64,000 nucleotides of DNA from Struthio camelus (GCF_040807025.1 NC_090968.1:992001-1056000); one strand, 5' to 3'; shown: positions 8,986-34,359, numbered from the stretch's first letter. Made by a program: numbers and translations. The notes: a model not told the origin generated them from the sequence alone.

Positions 8986-11900
8986 ATGCCGGGCTGGGGG
9001 GGCGGCCGCGTTCCCGACAGGTGAGCGACGCCGCGCCGGGTCTCCCCCCCCTTCCCGGGGCCTGCCGTCCCCTCCCGGGGCCGCCCCGAGGCGCAGCGGC
9101 GGGTGGCCCGGTGCTGCGTGGGCTGCGCCGCCTCCGGGCCCGGCCTGCCCGGCCTCAGGGGCGGCGGCGCCGTGTAACAGAGCGCTCTGGAGCGCCTCCG
9201 GCGTGCCCTATTTGGGGGTTATTTGGCCCAAAACCCCGGGAACCGGCGGTCCGTTGGCCTGAAGGGAGCGGGGAGCCCCCGGGGCCGGCGCCCCGCCGTC
9301 TAACGGCTCCTGCGCGCTCTCGCCCTCGCTCTAGGTGGACGGACTACGTGCCGCTGGGCAGGCGGCTGCCCGGCACCCGCTTCATCGCCTTCAAGGTCCC
9401 CCTGAGAAAGGTGGGTGCGCGGCGCGGCGGTCCAGGGCGCGTCCGGGCTGGGAAGCGGCTGTTGGAAGAGCTGCGCTACGAGTCGGTGGGCAAATCCTGT
9501 CGGAAGGGAGGGCAGGAGCGCGGCGCAGGCCGGTTTGCGGAGGGCTGTAACTCGGGGGGAGAAGGAAGCACAGCGTGGTCTCGCCTAGGCGAGCAGACCG
9601 CCTGCGTGAAGCTGTCGCAGCGGCGTTTACGCGCTGGAGGTGAGGGGGAGCGTCTCCTGGGGGACGAGGCCGGTTCGGGTCCGAGGAGGTCTCTTCGGGC
9701 CGTCTGCGTGGCAGCAGCGAGCTCTGCCAGCGCCGCGGCCGTGTGGACAGGGTGCCAAGCCAGAGTTTCCGAAAAGAAGGGTCTGAGGGGTGTTGTGCTG
9801 CTGCTGCGTGCATGCCCAGGGCCAGCCAGCCAGCCCGCACCCTGCCACGTCAACGTATCCACTGTGTGTTAGAGGTAGCTGTGCTATTTTGGGTTTTTTA
9901 TGTTTTTTGTGTTTCTTCTAAGGATAGCAGCTACTCCTAAAACATGGTGGATTGGATTAGAGCTTTTGGCAGGGAGCAGGGCTGCTTATTCACTTCAATT
10001 TGAGTTGAAAACCAAGCTAAAACTTCATTTGCTTGTAGTGTTTGTGATGCTGTGGTGGTTTGCCACAGCATGGAGGCTTTAGTCGCTCTTGGGATCCCTG
10101 AGCAGTCTGTGTACAGCCTTCAGCTGCCAATGTAGTTCTAGTTCCAGTCTTAAAATTGCAGCTGAACGGTCCTAAATCAGTAAAGGCCCAGAGCACATTC
10201 AGGTTTGGTTTGGTGTGACTTATGTGTTAGTCTGTATCTCCCCTTGGTCACTGCACCTGAATTTAATGTATGCTGTTAAACTTTATTTCTTCTCAGAGCT
10301 TCAATCAGAATCTTCATCCACAAGAGAGATTTTCACCTCGTGACCTCCTTAAGAAAATCAAGGAGCAAAAGGAAGAGCTGGGCCTGATCATTGATCTAAC
10401 ATACACGACTCGCTACTATGGGCCAGAGGTCAGTCCTTGTCCAGAACTCAGGAAGCGGAGTTCTGTTGAAGCCCTGATGTTGCAGATAGTCAAAGTAGAA
10501 GTTTTCTTGCCTAAAACCCTGTTGCTGTTCTTTTGGGCTGAGTTTAAAAGCTTGACTTTCTAACTTGCGCCGTGTGATTCTTTAGTTGGTCAAAATCCTT
10601 ACGCTTTTTGCAGAAGTTATCGGACTCCTTTGTTTCCCGTAGGAGCTACCAGCCACGCTCGGCTACTCAAAGATCTTGACGATGGGACGTGAAATACCAA
10701 ATAATCAAACTGTTTTTCAGTTCAATTGTGTTGTAAAAAACTTCTTGAGAGACAACAAAGATAATGGTAAGCGTGGATTTCCCTTGCGTTATTGAGCCGT
10801 GTTGATGGGAAGGGTGCTGCTGACTTAGAGATCAGGGAGGTTCTGTAGTAGCCTTGTGAGCAGCTCCTCTGTGCTGGTCCAGGTGAATTTTTTTTCCTCC
10901 CCTTGGCATATGACTATCGAGGCGGTAACATCACTTTTTTTATGGTGGAGAGATTCATCCTGGCTCTGATAATTTGGCAGTGCGTTGAGCTTTAATGGAG
11001 TTTGAGACTTCATCTCTATATTGGCTGTAAATATCGATTCCTCTTTAGCTGTTGCCTAAAGCACTGAGCCATTTATGGTCAAGAAACAAGTGGAATATCC
11101 TTTTATGCACTTCATAAATGTATCTTGCTCTCGGAGAGTTGTGTGACCACACAGATGAGGTCACAGGACTTAATGAGCTAAATCAGCGGTGATAAATGGT
11201 TGTAAATATGGTGATCTTGTTGCATAACCATGTCTGTTTATGTACTTGGGTGTGGTTGTTGGCTGACGAATGTGATTATCAGGCTTGTTTTCTGGTTGGC
11301 TTTTGGAAAAAGAGCACTTTAAAAATATAACCTGATTATTATGTGTTACAGATAAACTTATTGGAGTGCATTGCACGCATGGCTTAAACAGAACTGGCTA
11401 CCTGGTTTGTAGGTGAGTTGTCCTTAGTCAAACTGGGTTAGGTGGTGGCATGAGCAGCTTCTTATGGCTCCAGAAGGAAATCTTATTGCACCATAAAACA
11501 AGAGTCAGGTGGCCTGCGTAATCTCAGACTGGCAAGGATTTAAACCTTATAATCTCCAAGAAGGCTTTGTTGTTAGGAGTCTCTTTTTATCTCCGATTCC
11601 AGCCAGCCAAGGGCAGATACTCCATTTTGGCATGTAAATAGAAGATCTAAAAACTTCCTGTGAGATTTTGAATTGTCTCTAACCTGTCAATGTTTCTGTA
11701 GCTAGTTCTGTAATTGGAGTTTTCTTGCTGCTCTGTTCAGGTACCTGATTGATGTTGACGGCATGGAGCCAAATACTGCAATAGAGTGTACGTATACGTA
11801 TCATCATCTTGTTACGATGCAAAATGTTTATCATCGGCTTGTGGCTAGATGGTCAAAGGATTTGGGCTAGCTCCAGTGGAGTAACTGTAGCTCATGTATT

Positions 11901-13801
11901 AGTGTTCGCTTATGGTTTCCTGTAATGTAGAATGGGAGCTGGAAAAGCAGAGCTGTTAAGGGGTTCTTTGAAGTGAATTGAAATAAGGCATTAAGTTTAG
12001 GCTCCTGCCACAGGAGCGTGGAACTAGCCAGAACGGAGCGGACCTTGGTCTTTTGCACTGAGTCACAAAGTGGACAGTGCCACCCTGTAGCTCTGCCTTG
12101 CTATAGCCTACGCCTCTGCCTTGTCGCAGGCTGCCCTGTAAAGGGAGGCATACGGTATATTGAGTCAACTTGTGGCATGCCTGCCCTTTGCCTCTCTAAC
12201 GTGAGCAGAGCCATTGGTTGAAGGGGTTAAAATCCTTCTGGAAGGTTTTGAGTGCTGGGCAGCCCCAAAGATCTCTTGTACAGAGCATCGTTAAAACTCA
12301 GCTCTTCTCTCTCCAGTGTTCAACAGAGCTCGAGGGCACCCTATAGAGAGAATGAACTATATTGAAGATCTTAGAAAGAGATCTGCAAAGAAGTAAGTCT
12401 TTTTGTGTGCATGGGGGGGGTGCACGTGCTAATTGAAAGTTGTTTTCAAGTGACTGGTACAGGCTAAACTTTCCTGGCTCCTCCTGCTTGAGGTAGAACA
12501 GGCCGGTGGATAAGGAAGAAGGTGGGCAGTTAGGAGACCTGTGTTTAAAGATCTTCTGCACAGACTTTTCACAGGCCTGCTGCCGTCCCCTTTTTAGTGG
12601 AGGAGTGATGCAAAGGGGGGGTGGATTTATATGTAAAAGAGCTGTTGTGATCACTTGGCGAATGGCTTGAGGACCCAGGCGAGACTAACAGAGTTGTGTT
12701 TAAGGAACTGCGATGTAAAGCGCTTGGGCTCTGACTCCTTCAAAGGAAGAGGTGCTATACAAAATACTGAAAGGCAGCTGGTGGCTGAACATCTGCATCA
12801 TTCAGAACAATTCCCGTTAGCAATGCCCAGGTAGGTTTTTGCTTCTCGCTTCTGTGCGTACCGTACAGCTGAACAGATGGAACAAAAAGAGCTGTTCTCT
12901 TATGTTAAGAAACTTGAATGTGTTTTTATAAGCTGCGACTTGTCTACGTGCAAGAAAGCACCTATTTCCTCGCCAGCTCTGCAGGGAGGAAAAAGCTCCT
13001 TGAGGCTTGTCTAGGGCTTACATATCAATGTTGAAGCGTTCCTTGTGTCTGCAGCAGCGCAAGCAAAGCGCTTTGCCTCTGACCACAGTGTTTGTGCCTG
13101 TAGTTGCGGAACAGCTTAACTGACCGTGCTGGTGCTCGACCCTGTTGGGGCTGGAATGCTCTTAAGATATTTCAGGGGAAGAAAGCACTTCCTTTGAATT
13201 GGGTGCCAAGTAAGAGAGCTTTTTGCTTATAGTGAAGCAGGAACTTCTCTTTCTCTTCTTAGGCTCCTCCCTTCTCAGCAAAGATGGCAGGGGAACAGTG
13301 GATGCAGGTAAATAGCTTTCTCTTGACTCTGACAAATGTCCTGGCTGTGATACTGCCACTGCAGCTCCTGCCTGGTCCTTCTTGTACCAGTGGAAAGGCC
13401 CTTTATATCCACATCCTAGTGGGTTATTGGTTTTCACTAGATGGTGTGGGAGCTGCAAGAACGTACAGCCTGGGAGAGATTGAATGGGATTGAATTCTCC
13501 TGGACAGCTTGGCCATAGAGATGAGTTACCTAAATTTTCTTTCAGAAACTCCAGCTCTGCCAAGGACGGCAGGTGTGACAAGGCACGTGCGCATCGACAG
13601 GAGCTCGCGTGTGAGCACAGTGTGGCCAAGCAAAGGCAGCCTTGCAGTTTGGGACCGAGGAACTGTCCAGTTTCGTTGCCTTATAGCAAGCAGTACGATG
13701 GACTGTGTTTTCCAGCGCAGGATCCCGGCTTCCATCTCCCACAGGAAACGAACGTAGCCAAGAAACGCAGACGACGGCACAGGAAACCTGTGACAGCATA
13801 G
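8986..13801 (+). CDS. DUSP11: RNA/RNP complex-1-interacting phosphatase (PIR1), complete, 325 aa
   Basis: Atypical dual-specificity phosphatase of the nucleus that removes 5' gamma and beta phosphates from RNA, including Pol III transcripts. Ten coding exons: 8986-9020, 9335-9410, 10297-10428, 10643-10766, 11352-11412, 11741-11787, 12317-12392, 12705-12830, 13263-13307 and 13546-13801. They join in phase to 326 codons including TAG. The active-site loop HCTHGLNRTG is read around residues 129-138 (Cys130 the nucleophile, Arg136 the phosphate-binding Arg), so the enzyme looks intact. The N-terminal WTDYVPLGRRLPGTRFIAFK is typical of the family. The start at 8986 has a strong context (GCCGCCATGC). 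The last exons are poorly conserved and end in a basic, NLS-like tail (KKRRRRHRKP). The junction at exon 6 needs donor GTACGT at 11788 to restore AIELFNRARG. Exon 8 uses a weak acceptor (TTTAAG), the least certain border. Confidence 0.95.
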
Positions 13802-14480
13802 GAAATGCTATACAAAAGGAAAGCCGTTCCAGGGCCGTGTTTTCACCCAGGAGGAGCTCTGACACGAGTCTTGCTAGTTCAATGAATGGGTTTGCCATAA
13901 CATCCACCAGCAGCTGAACTGACAATCTGGAAGTGCCAAGGAAAGTGTTTTTAATCTGAACACAGCTCTTTCCCTCCCCCGCCTCGGGTACTTTTACAAC
14001 TCCCCCTTGGAAGTTTGGAAAGCGTGTCGCCCGTACTGGAGTTCTAGCTCAGCTCCTCGAGGGACACTGAGAACAACCGTGTACCTACGCTGACCTAAAA
14101 CCTTCCCAAAGAAGTGTCTTTGTGGGCATCCCTTTAAACTTGACAGAAGAAGCTTTTGTTTAGGGTCATATGTATGTCATATATAATTGGAAAAAGGATT
14201 GGATATGAAACAGGAAAATTTTTTCCTCACCAAACTTTGCTGAAGTAAATTTCTGCAGTGCCTAAATTCTCAATATTTGGTGTTGACCAGAGTTTCTCGG
14301 GTTAATGGGTCGGGCCTGCAGGTGTGGGGGAGGCCGGGAGGATTTGTGCTTCGGTTCTAGCCCAAGATGAGTAGTTCTTGGTAGAGAGCGCTCCTGGAGG
14401 TGGTGGAGGTGTTACTGGGGTGAAGGAGGACATTTTGGGGGGGAGAGCGGTGGTTTTGGGGGGCGGGCGGCCCCTTTAAG
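13802..14480. other. DUSP11 3' UTR and DUSP11-STAMBP intergenic DNA
   Basis: AT-richer sequence after the DUSP11 stop, presumably 3' UTR. I do not see a canonical AATAAA here. No coding exon is supported. Confidence 0.5.
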
Positions 14481-14960
14481 GCGCACCACCCCCCACCCCC
14501 AAGGCAAACGTAGTGACGCCAGGCTTCCGCCCTGCCCCAAGATGGCCGCGCCCCCTCTCCCCACGGCCGCAGGAGTGTTCCGAGGGGGCCGGCACAGCGC
14601 GGCCGGGCGGAAGCGGCAGGTGGCTGCGGCGTGCCCGGATGTGGCAGCGCTTCGCCATTGGCCGCTGAGAGCGAGGGGGCGGGGCGGAGCGGTGCGCTGC
14701 CGGCGCAACGGCAGCAACCCGGAAGCGGGAGGGAGGTCGGGCGGGCAGCGGGACCCCCTCGCCGCGGCGGCAGGTCCGGGCCGGGGCCGGGTCGTGCGGG
14801 GGGTCCGCCTTGGGGGGGGGGGTCCCTTCCTCTCCGCTTCGGGGGTGGGAGGGAGCCCCGGCGGCTCCGGGGGAGGGAGGTCCGTTGTGGGGGGGGGGGG
14901 GAGCTCGGGCTGGGGGCTCCGGTTTGGAGCGGGTAGGAGCTCGGGGTGGGGGGGTTGGGT
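14480..14960 (+). promoter_or_regulatory. CpG-island promoter, probably STAMBP
   Basis: Strongly GC-rich block with a YY1-type element AAGATGGCCGC near 14539-14549, an inverted CCAAT box (GCCATTGGC) near 14654-14662, a GC box (GGGGGCGGGGCGG) and GGAAGCGG ETS-like sites. No TATA box. It lies 1.5 kb upstream of the first STAMBP coding exon, which begins with non-coding sequence after a good acceptor, so a non-coding first exon here is likely. Its donor is not certain. Confidence 0.65.
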
Positions 14961-16473
14961 TGTGAATTTATTGTTGTTTTTCGTGAGAGGAAGGGCCGGG
15001 GGGTTCTGGTTTGGGGGTGCTGGGAGCTCCGGGGGGGACTCTGGTTTAGGGGTGGTTTTTTTTCTCCTTTGGGGAAATAAGGGGCTGTGGCCACTCAGCA
15101 GAGTGGTTTCAGTTCAGGGAGGCGAGTGGGAGCTCCGGTGTGGGGGGCAGCTGAGTGTCCCCCCTGGTTCGGCAGGGGTTTGAACCCCAGGAGAAGGTGA
15201 AGCCCCCTCGGAGCTGTGGCTCCGGCGCGGTTCCTGAGCGAGCACCCCGTCGCGGCAGCCTCGGACGGGACCGAATCCCACAGTCCTTATTTAGGGGAAA
15301 AAGGCCTGCGGAGGCCTCTGGCGTCTTGGCCATGATGCAGGCTGAGAAACGTGGGCCTGACTGCCTTAAAAAGGGGTTTCTAGCTCCGAGGTAACCCCAG
15401 AAAGGCAGCTTGTCCACTGTTCAGGATCCTCAGGCAGCACCTAGCCCGGCTCGGGCCCTTTCCCCTGTTTAGGAAGGAGCCACTGTAAATCATGACGTCG
15501 TGCGCGTGGCAGTGGCATTGCTGGAAGGCTGGCAAGACGCTACGCGTTCGGCTCTATGATTTCATGGAAAGTTTAACCCTTTAGCTGGCCCAGGATGGCT
15601 GTTCCCCACAGGGACTTGCATAGGGGAAGAGCGTTGAAGAGGGTTTCTGGGCTATCTTCCCCTCGAACGGTCCCGGTGCTTTCTCGCCCTGGAGTCTGTT
15701 CGCTTGTTCCCAGGGCTGTGGGTGAGCGGAGCCGGCTGGCCAAGAAGGGGTTCGTAGGAGCCAAGAGGGAAGCGGACGCGCGGATCGGGTTGAGGTGCAT
15801 TCCTGGGGCGCAGGGTGTGCCTGTCACAGCGCAGGGGAGAGAGGGAGCGTGTTTTCGTGTGTGGCTGAGAGCCGTTTGGGATTGAGCTTGTCGGCCAGAG
15901 AAGCGCTGCGGAGCAGCAGGCGATGTCTGGAAGGACGGCCTTGAGCTCCGTCCTCTTCTCCCTGCTGCGTAAGCGAAACGGCAAACGCTGCGGCATTGAA
16001 ACCCGGCGTAGAGCTGCACCTCCTGCTTGAGTCCAAATGAATGGCTTTGCTGCCCCTGCCCCAGACTAATGACAGGGGAAAAGTGGCAGATTCTTCCTTC
16101 GTTGTGTGGAGAGACGAGGAGGAAAGAAGCAGCAGTTGGGAAAGGTGTGCCTTGCCATAGCTAGCAGGGGTAGGATTCAGACTGGTCAAACCCTAGCTTG
16201 AAATCAAAGAGTAATCCTGAACTTGTGGCTGCCTTTCAGATCATAAATATCCAAGCGCTGTCTCCAAAAAGTGCTTGGCTTCTCCCAGATTCCTCCCTGA
16301 GGCCTGCTTGGCCCATGCATTAGACTTTCCTCTGCTGGAGAAATGATTTCTGTCCAGGAAGGGAGGTTCCGAGGAGCCTGGATAAGTTACCTGCTTGCAG
16401 TGGTTTTGACACGCTTGCCTTTCCTCCCACCCCAGGGTTTGTCGGCGCTGTGGCAGCTTTGATGCGCGTCGTT

Positions 16474-26916
<10,443 letters not shown>

Positions 26917-28860
26917 GCCTCTTGCCTTAACCATGTTTCCTGTGAACCATCTACCTTCCTTCTAGGCCTAAGGAAGATTTGTTTCCTCCCGTAGCAGATG
27001 ATTTCTACCGTGTAGTGACCCTTCCCCTCCCTCCCCCAGTAATCGCGGTGAAATCAGTAACCTGACCTCAGTGGGAGCGGGCGAAATCTCAGCGCCCGGC
27101 GTCGGGCTCGCGAAGCGAGGCTGAAGCTTGAGGTGTGGGGAAAAGCTAACTGGAAATTCAAAGACCGAATCTAACGCTGAAGCAGTCGTGTAACTCTTTA
27201 ATCTGTGGCTAACCCAGCTTCTGGGGGAGTTCCTCGTGAGTTTCTACAACCCTGAGGTGTGGAAACCTCTTCAAGTGCTTTCCAAAGTGGGACTTGCCCA
27301 AGCTAACTGGTGCTCTGCTTTGCCTCTCTTTCCTGATTGCTAAACTGTGCCCTCGGCTCAGCTGGTTGGAGTAGATGAGTCTTTGCTGTAGTTTTAAGAT
27401 CAAATCCTTCCTAACCCCTCTCGCCCCATACGATAACCCATCTTTGCGGCGCCCAGCGTGTCCCACTCGCTGGTACTTGGGTGAGGTAGGAAGGGGCCCA
27501 GCCCTTGGGCTTTCTCCTGCCTTTGGAGACCCGCGTGTCCGTGTTTTGGGGGAGAAGGTGCTCAGACGCAGCCCTGCTTTGCACGAGCTGCTGAATTGCA
27601 GCAACGGTGAGGGACGTCTGCTTATTTTATTCTTTTTCCCGGCTGGGGGTTTCGCCGCGGCCGTTGAGCTGGGCTGGACGGCGAAGGGTCGGGCTCGGCT
27701 CACACCGGTGTTGCAGCGGAGGAGGCTCTCGGCTGCTGCGTGTTGCGCGATGGCTCTGCGAGGCCATCGCCTCTCGCGCGGGGCCGGCCGGGGTGGGAGG
27801 ACTCCACGGCCCTGGGACCCGGCCGCTTGCCTGGGCTCCTGGGAGGGGAGGAAGGCGAGAGTTGCCTTTCCGCCTGGGATACATATATACGTGCTATATA
27901 TGTAACGGGCTTGTACGTCTACATGCAAAATGGCAAACGAAGTTCTTTGGTGTACAGTTTAATACAGATGGATTATGTTACCTTGCATGGGTTTCTTTTG
28001 TTGCTTGGGACAGCGGGAATGTTTTCTTTGACCTAGTTTGTGGAGCTGGAGGGGAGCAGAGTTACTGGCCAAGGTGGGGGGAACTGATATGTTTAGGGTA
28101 TTTATTTATTTACAGCAGGCACCTCTAGCATGACACCTCTACTGCAATCTCTTGGTCATTTTTGGAAACAGGCTACCCCTGGCAGCAGGAAGGAAGCCAG
28201 GTGACTTCACGGCATCTTTGGGAACTAACTTGCAGACCTAATTAATTTAAACCACACTGGGAGGTGGGTTTTTGCCACCCTGGTTTAGGGGCGTTCGTCC
28301 CCCCCGTGTCCGTGTCGCTCTGACGCTCTTGGCGTGGGCGAGAAGGAGCCGCCTGCTGCGACCCTGGGGACGGCGAGGGGACACTAGGTGTGAAAGCCCC
28401 TCGTGAAGCAGCGATGCCTTCGCCGACGGGTCAAATTGGTAGTGAATATCAGCGAATTTGTCTCCGCTCCTCGGCCCCGAAGGTCTCGGCTGGGTCTGCA
28501 GGTGCTCCCGGCAGGAACCGGGGCAAAGTCTCGTGCGTTTTCTGAGGACCTTTTGCATTACTGAGCAGAGACGCTCCGCCGAGGAGAGGAGCTGGTGGCA
28601 AACCGCTGCTGCTTTTAAGTTATCCCCGGGACCAGTGACCCTCTCTGGGCAGTTTTTCTTGCATTACGGCCTTAAACAAGGGCCGCGCATCCAACGTCAG
28701 CGGCCAGCTGCTACCTCGCGTCCTGCCCTTCTCGGAGAGCGGTGGCTTTTGACCTCGTTACACCTTGAACAGAGGGTTGAGCGTGGTACCAGCTAAGCGT
28801 GACAACCTGGAAGAAAGAAGTTTCTTTCTGTAAAGTAGCCAAGCGCTGAAGGAAGCATGC
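26917..28860. other. STAMBP 3' flank, no further coding exon seen
   Basis: Sequence after the STAMBP stop includes probable 3' UTR, but no AATAAA is apparent close by. Around 27880-28130 there is an AT-richer stretch with ATATATAC and TATTTATTTATTT, which could be an AU-rich UTR segment. No coding exon is supported. Confidence 0.45.
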
Positions 28861-29099
28861 TTTGCGGGGCTGTTTTGGGGGGTTTTGTGGTTTTGTTTTT
28901 CCCCAGCGACCACGAGGGTTGCCTCTTTGGGGGGTTTGGTGCTGGGCTTTCCCGCGGCGCTGGAGCCGGAGGCCGGGAGCAATGCTTAACCGAGCCTCTG
29001 CCTTCGGTGGGATGGGAACGAGCCTGGCTCCGGGCTTGAGCACTCACCCCCGGCTCAGTCCTCCGTCCGTCCATCCGTCCGCCCTCGGGTGCGGCCCGA

Positions 29100-29760
29100 G
29101 AGGTTTAAAGCGCGAACGTTACCCATATAGGGAGGTGCTGAGGGCTGACGCGCGCGCCGGAGGACTTTGCACATCCCACGGCAAACCCCGGCCTCCGGGT
29201 TGGACCGAAACCCGCTTCCCTCCCCCCCCCCCCCAAACCCGGCGGATCGGGCGCAGCCTCCGCGGAGCTGCTGCCGGCGGCCGGCCCGGCCTCGCGTGCG
29301 GCGCGGGATGCTTGGCATTCCCGCCGGCATCGGCGGGCCGGGGCCCGCTGGCGGCCGGCCCCGCGCTGCTGCTGCCGCCGCCGCCGCGGGAAAGCCGAGC
29401 GCCAGCGGGGCCGGCGGCTCCATTGGCTGCGGTGCCGCAACGTTTCCTTTTTAGGTTGCGCTCCTGCCCGGCCCCGCTCCGGCCCCGGGGGGCTTCGGAG
29501 CCGCAAACTCTCCGCGGCTGCCCAGGGCGCGGGGGGTCCCCGGTGCTTCCCAGGGATTTCGGCATGCTTTTTTTGGGAGCCGAGCGGAAGTGCCCGGGCT
29601 GGTCGTGCCAAAGCGCCGGGGCGCGAGGATGCGCCGCCCGAAATCCCAGCAGCTGCCTCCTGCGCTGCGCCCGGCCCCGTCCTCCGAAGGTCCTGGGGGC
29701 GAACGATGCTCTTTTGGGGAATTTTTTGCCCGGGAGCCAGGGCGGTGGCAGAGCAGGGCC
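29100..29760. promoter_or_regulatory. CpG island upstream of ACTG2, transcript unknown
   Basis: Dense CpG block with an inverted CCAAT box (CCATTGGCTG) near 29421-29430. It is 1.2 kb or more from the ACTG2 TATA-type promoter, and actin promoters of this class are not usually CpG islands. It may drive an alternative ACTG2 exon or a non-coding transcript. No coding exon is supported; long ORFs here come from GC bias. Confidence 0.45.
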
Positions 29761-30826
29761 GTGTTGTACCATGGGCTCCGCCGGCCCTGGGTTCGAGGCG
29801 GCGGTGGGCAGAGCATCTCCCCGGCCGCGGGCACCTCGTCCCTTTTTTGTCACCCTCGGCACCACTTCCAGCCGACCCCCCCCCTTTTATTTTTTTTCCA
29901 TTCTCTCCTTTTTTTCTTTTTTTCTTTTTTTCCCACCGCAGCATGTCATATAAGGCAACCTTTTGCCTCGGTGACCTCATGGCTGGCGGCGGGCCAGGGT
30001 GCTGGGGCTGGGTGCCCCCCCACCCCGAGCCACCCGCCGGGGACGTCCTCGGAGGTGGGGGCCCGGCCCCCCCGGACGCCTGGGTCCCTGCGGCGGAGGG
30101 GAGCCCTCACCAGGGGGAGTTACTGCTGCGCCGGTGCCGCCCCGCACCGGACATCGGGGCTGGCGGCCGGACGCCTGCCCGTGCCTCGGTTTCCCCCCCA
30201 CCGCAACGAGCATCCCTGCTGCTCCCTGGCTCCGCGGATGTCCCCAGCTTGGGACCATCACCCTTAAAAAGGTGGCGGGGAGTCGGGCAGCCTCCGGTCG
30301 GGCCCCGGGCATGGCTTTGGGGTGCTGGGACGTCCTTCCCACCCCGCGGGGCCGGGAGTTTTGGCTCCAGCTGTGGAGTGCTTAACCGGGAACCCCAAAA
30401 GCCCCAAAAAGGGGCAAAAAGAGAGGAAGGGGCCTGGGAGGCAGCAATGCCACGAGGGCCCCGGGGATGCTGGCGGTGCCAGTACCCTCCCTGGGCAAAG
30501 CGCTGCTGCCAGCCCCGGGGATGCCGGGGGTGCAGGCGTTGCATCGCCGCGATGCTCTCCGGTGGGATTTCTCTGGGTCGGGCCAGCGAGGGCCAAAGGC
30601 CATTCTTGGTAGCTTCTTCCCGGGGACCGGAGGTGCTCCCGCTTCTTTTTTCCGAACGTAGCTTATAAGGACTTGTGTCTCGCTTGTTTATCAAAGTGTA
30701 GCATAAAAGGAACAGACTCACAAAGGGGCTGTTGCCTCCCAAGCATCCCTGCATACATTTTTCTTACAATAATTAACTGTGCCGGGTCCGACCACCAGTC
30801 CAAGGTCAATTTAATGAAATAAAGCA

Positions 30827-30836
30827 CCTTATATGG
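30827..30836 (+). promoter_or_regulatory. CArG box 1 (SRF site)
   Basis: CCTTATATGG is an exact CC(A/T)6GG match. It is followed at once by CCATATGG, a near-CArG with only four A/T bases. Confidence 0.85.
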
Positions 30837-30863
30837 CCATATGGCTAACACACCATCACTTAG

Positions 30864-30873
30864 CCTATTTAGG
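30864..30873 (+). promoter_or_regulatory. CArG box 2 (SRF site)
   Basis: CCTATTTAGG is an exact CC(A/T)6GG match, starting 37 bp after box 1 starts and ending 48 bp before the TATA-like element. Confidence 0.85.
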
Positions 30874-30921
30874 GCCTTTGTTTAGAGAGGATCCGCCTCT
30901 GAGGTTTCAAAGTCTCACTGG

Positions 30922-30929
30922 TATTTATA
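30922..30929 (+). promoter_or_regulatory. TATA-like box of ACTG2
   Basis: TATTTATA lies about 30 bp upstream of a plausible start site near 30950-30958 and 52 bp before a GTGAGT donor. Confidence 0.7.
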
Positions 30930-30951
30930 CCAAAGGCACAGCGGGACTCGG

Positions 30952-30981
30952 TCCCAGAGGAAAGGAGCCCTCGCGTCCGCG
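30952..30981 (+). other. ACTG2: Probable non-coding exon 1 of ACTG2 (5' end approximate)
   Basis: Short sequence between the inferred start site and the donor GTGAGT at 30982. The next acceptor, TTCCCCAG ending at 31968, begins the exon that carries the ATG at 32002. A short untranslated first exon is typical of muscle actin genes. The exact 5' end cannot be read from sequence. Confidence 0.65.
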
Positions 30982-31692
30982 GTGAGTACTGCAGACGTCT
31001 GCTTTCCCTTCGCTTGCAGGAGCCTGGCGCAGAGCTGGAAGGCGAAAACCAGCCCTTAAGGCAACGCGGGGACCCCGCAGGTGCCCCTTCGGCTGCGGTG
31101 CCCTGGGCTGGGTTTGCACAGAGCCCAGAACAGCTTTAGCGGGGTGGGGGGGGGGGGAAATCACTGCTGGGCACTGCCGGGTAATTCCCACGCCGGGTGC
31201 AGGGCCTGGCGGGGGAGCGCTCGCCAAGCGGCAGGAGCGCCAAGCCCTGCTGCAGCCGGTCCGACTTCTCCGGCCACGGGACGGGGCACTGTGATTTTTT
31301 TAGTTTTTTGCCCATCGTGGGGTGTTTTGCCCCAGGGAGCATCCCCGGGGCCTCGCTTCCCGGGCGCCAGACTGCTGGGCAGGATCCCTCCTGCCCGGGA
31401 GGGGAGCGGCGGCGCCGGGAGCCCCGCCGGACCCGCCTGAGCGAGGGAGGTGATTGCCGTTTTGGGGGGAAAGGCGGCAAGGGCGAAGCAACACGTTGAC
31501 CCCGGCCGGAGCTGCCGGGAAACATGCGGACGGCTCCAAGGACGGCGATGGAGCGGCGCGGGCAGGCGGCTGCGCCGGGGCCGGCTGACACGGCCACCTC
31601 CCACGGGAGACGCGATGCCGGCTCTTCCCACGGGCGAGCCCCGACGCCAGGAGTGATGGACTCCCCACCGGCCACCCGCCCGCTGCTTTTGA

Positions 31693-34261
<2,569 letters not shown>

Positions 34262-34359
34262 GCCCCCCCGCGGCGGCGGCGTCCCCCCCTCCACCCCCCC
34301 TGCCGCTGGGGCTGGGGCGCCTCTTCTCCCTTTGCAACTCCAAAGCAACTCCACCGAGC

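Larger units (their letters stand above)
30640..30981 (+). promoter_or_regulatory. ACTG2: ACTG2 smooth-muscle promoter region
   Basis: Two perfect CC(A/T)6GG boxes, an NR5A/ERR-type CCAAGGTCA (30800-30808), a TATA-like element and a downstream splice donor occur in order. An imperfect CArG-like GCTTATAAGG lies near 30661-30670, and CATATAAGG lies farther up near 29948. Smooth-muscle actin genes are known SRF/myocardin targets through paired CArG boxes, so the layout fits ACTG2 regulation. Confidence 0.85.

Noticed and set aside
10047-10071. 9-bp inverted repeat ATGCTGTGG / CCACAGCAT in DUSP11 intron 2
   Set aside because: Short hairpins of this size are expected by chance in introns and nothing else marks it.
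15555-15572. CTATGATTTCATGG, resembling the terminal repeat of CR1
   Set aside because: Upstream sequence lacks the CR1 GGTTGGACTAGATGACCT signature, so the match is too short to call.
29706-30668. 320-residue plus-strand ORF upstream of ACTG2
   Set aside because: GC-rich low-complexity composition, no recognisable domain, opposite-strand ORFs of similar size, and it ends in the ACTG2 promoter area.
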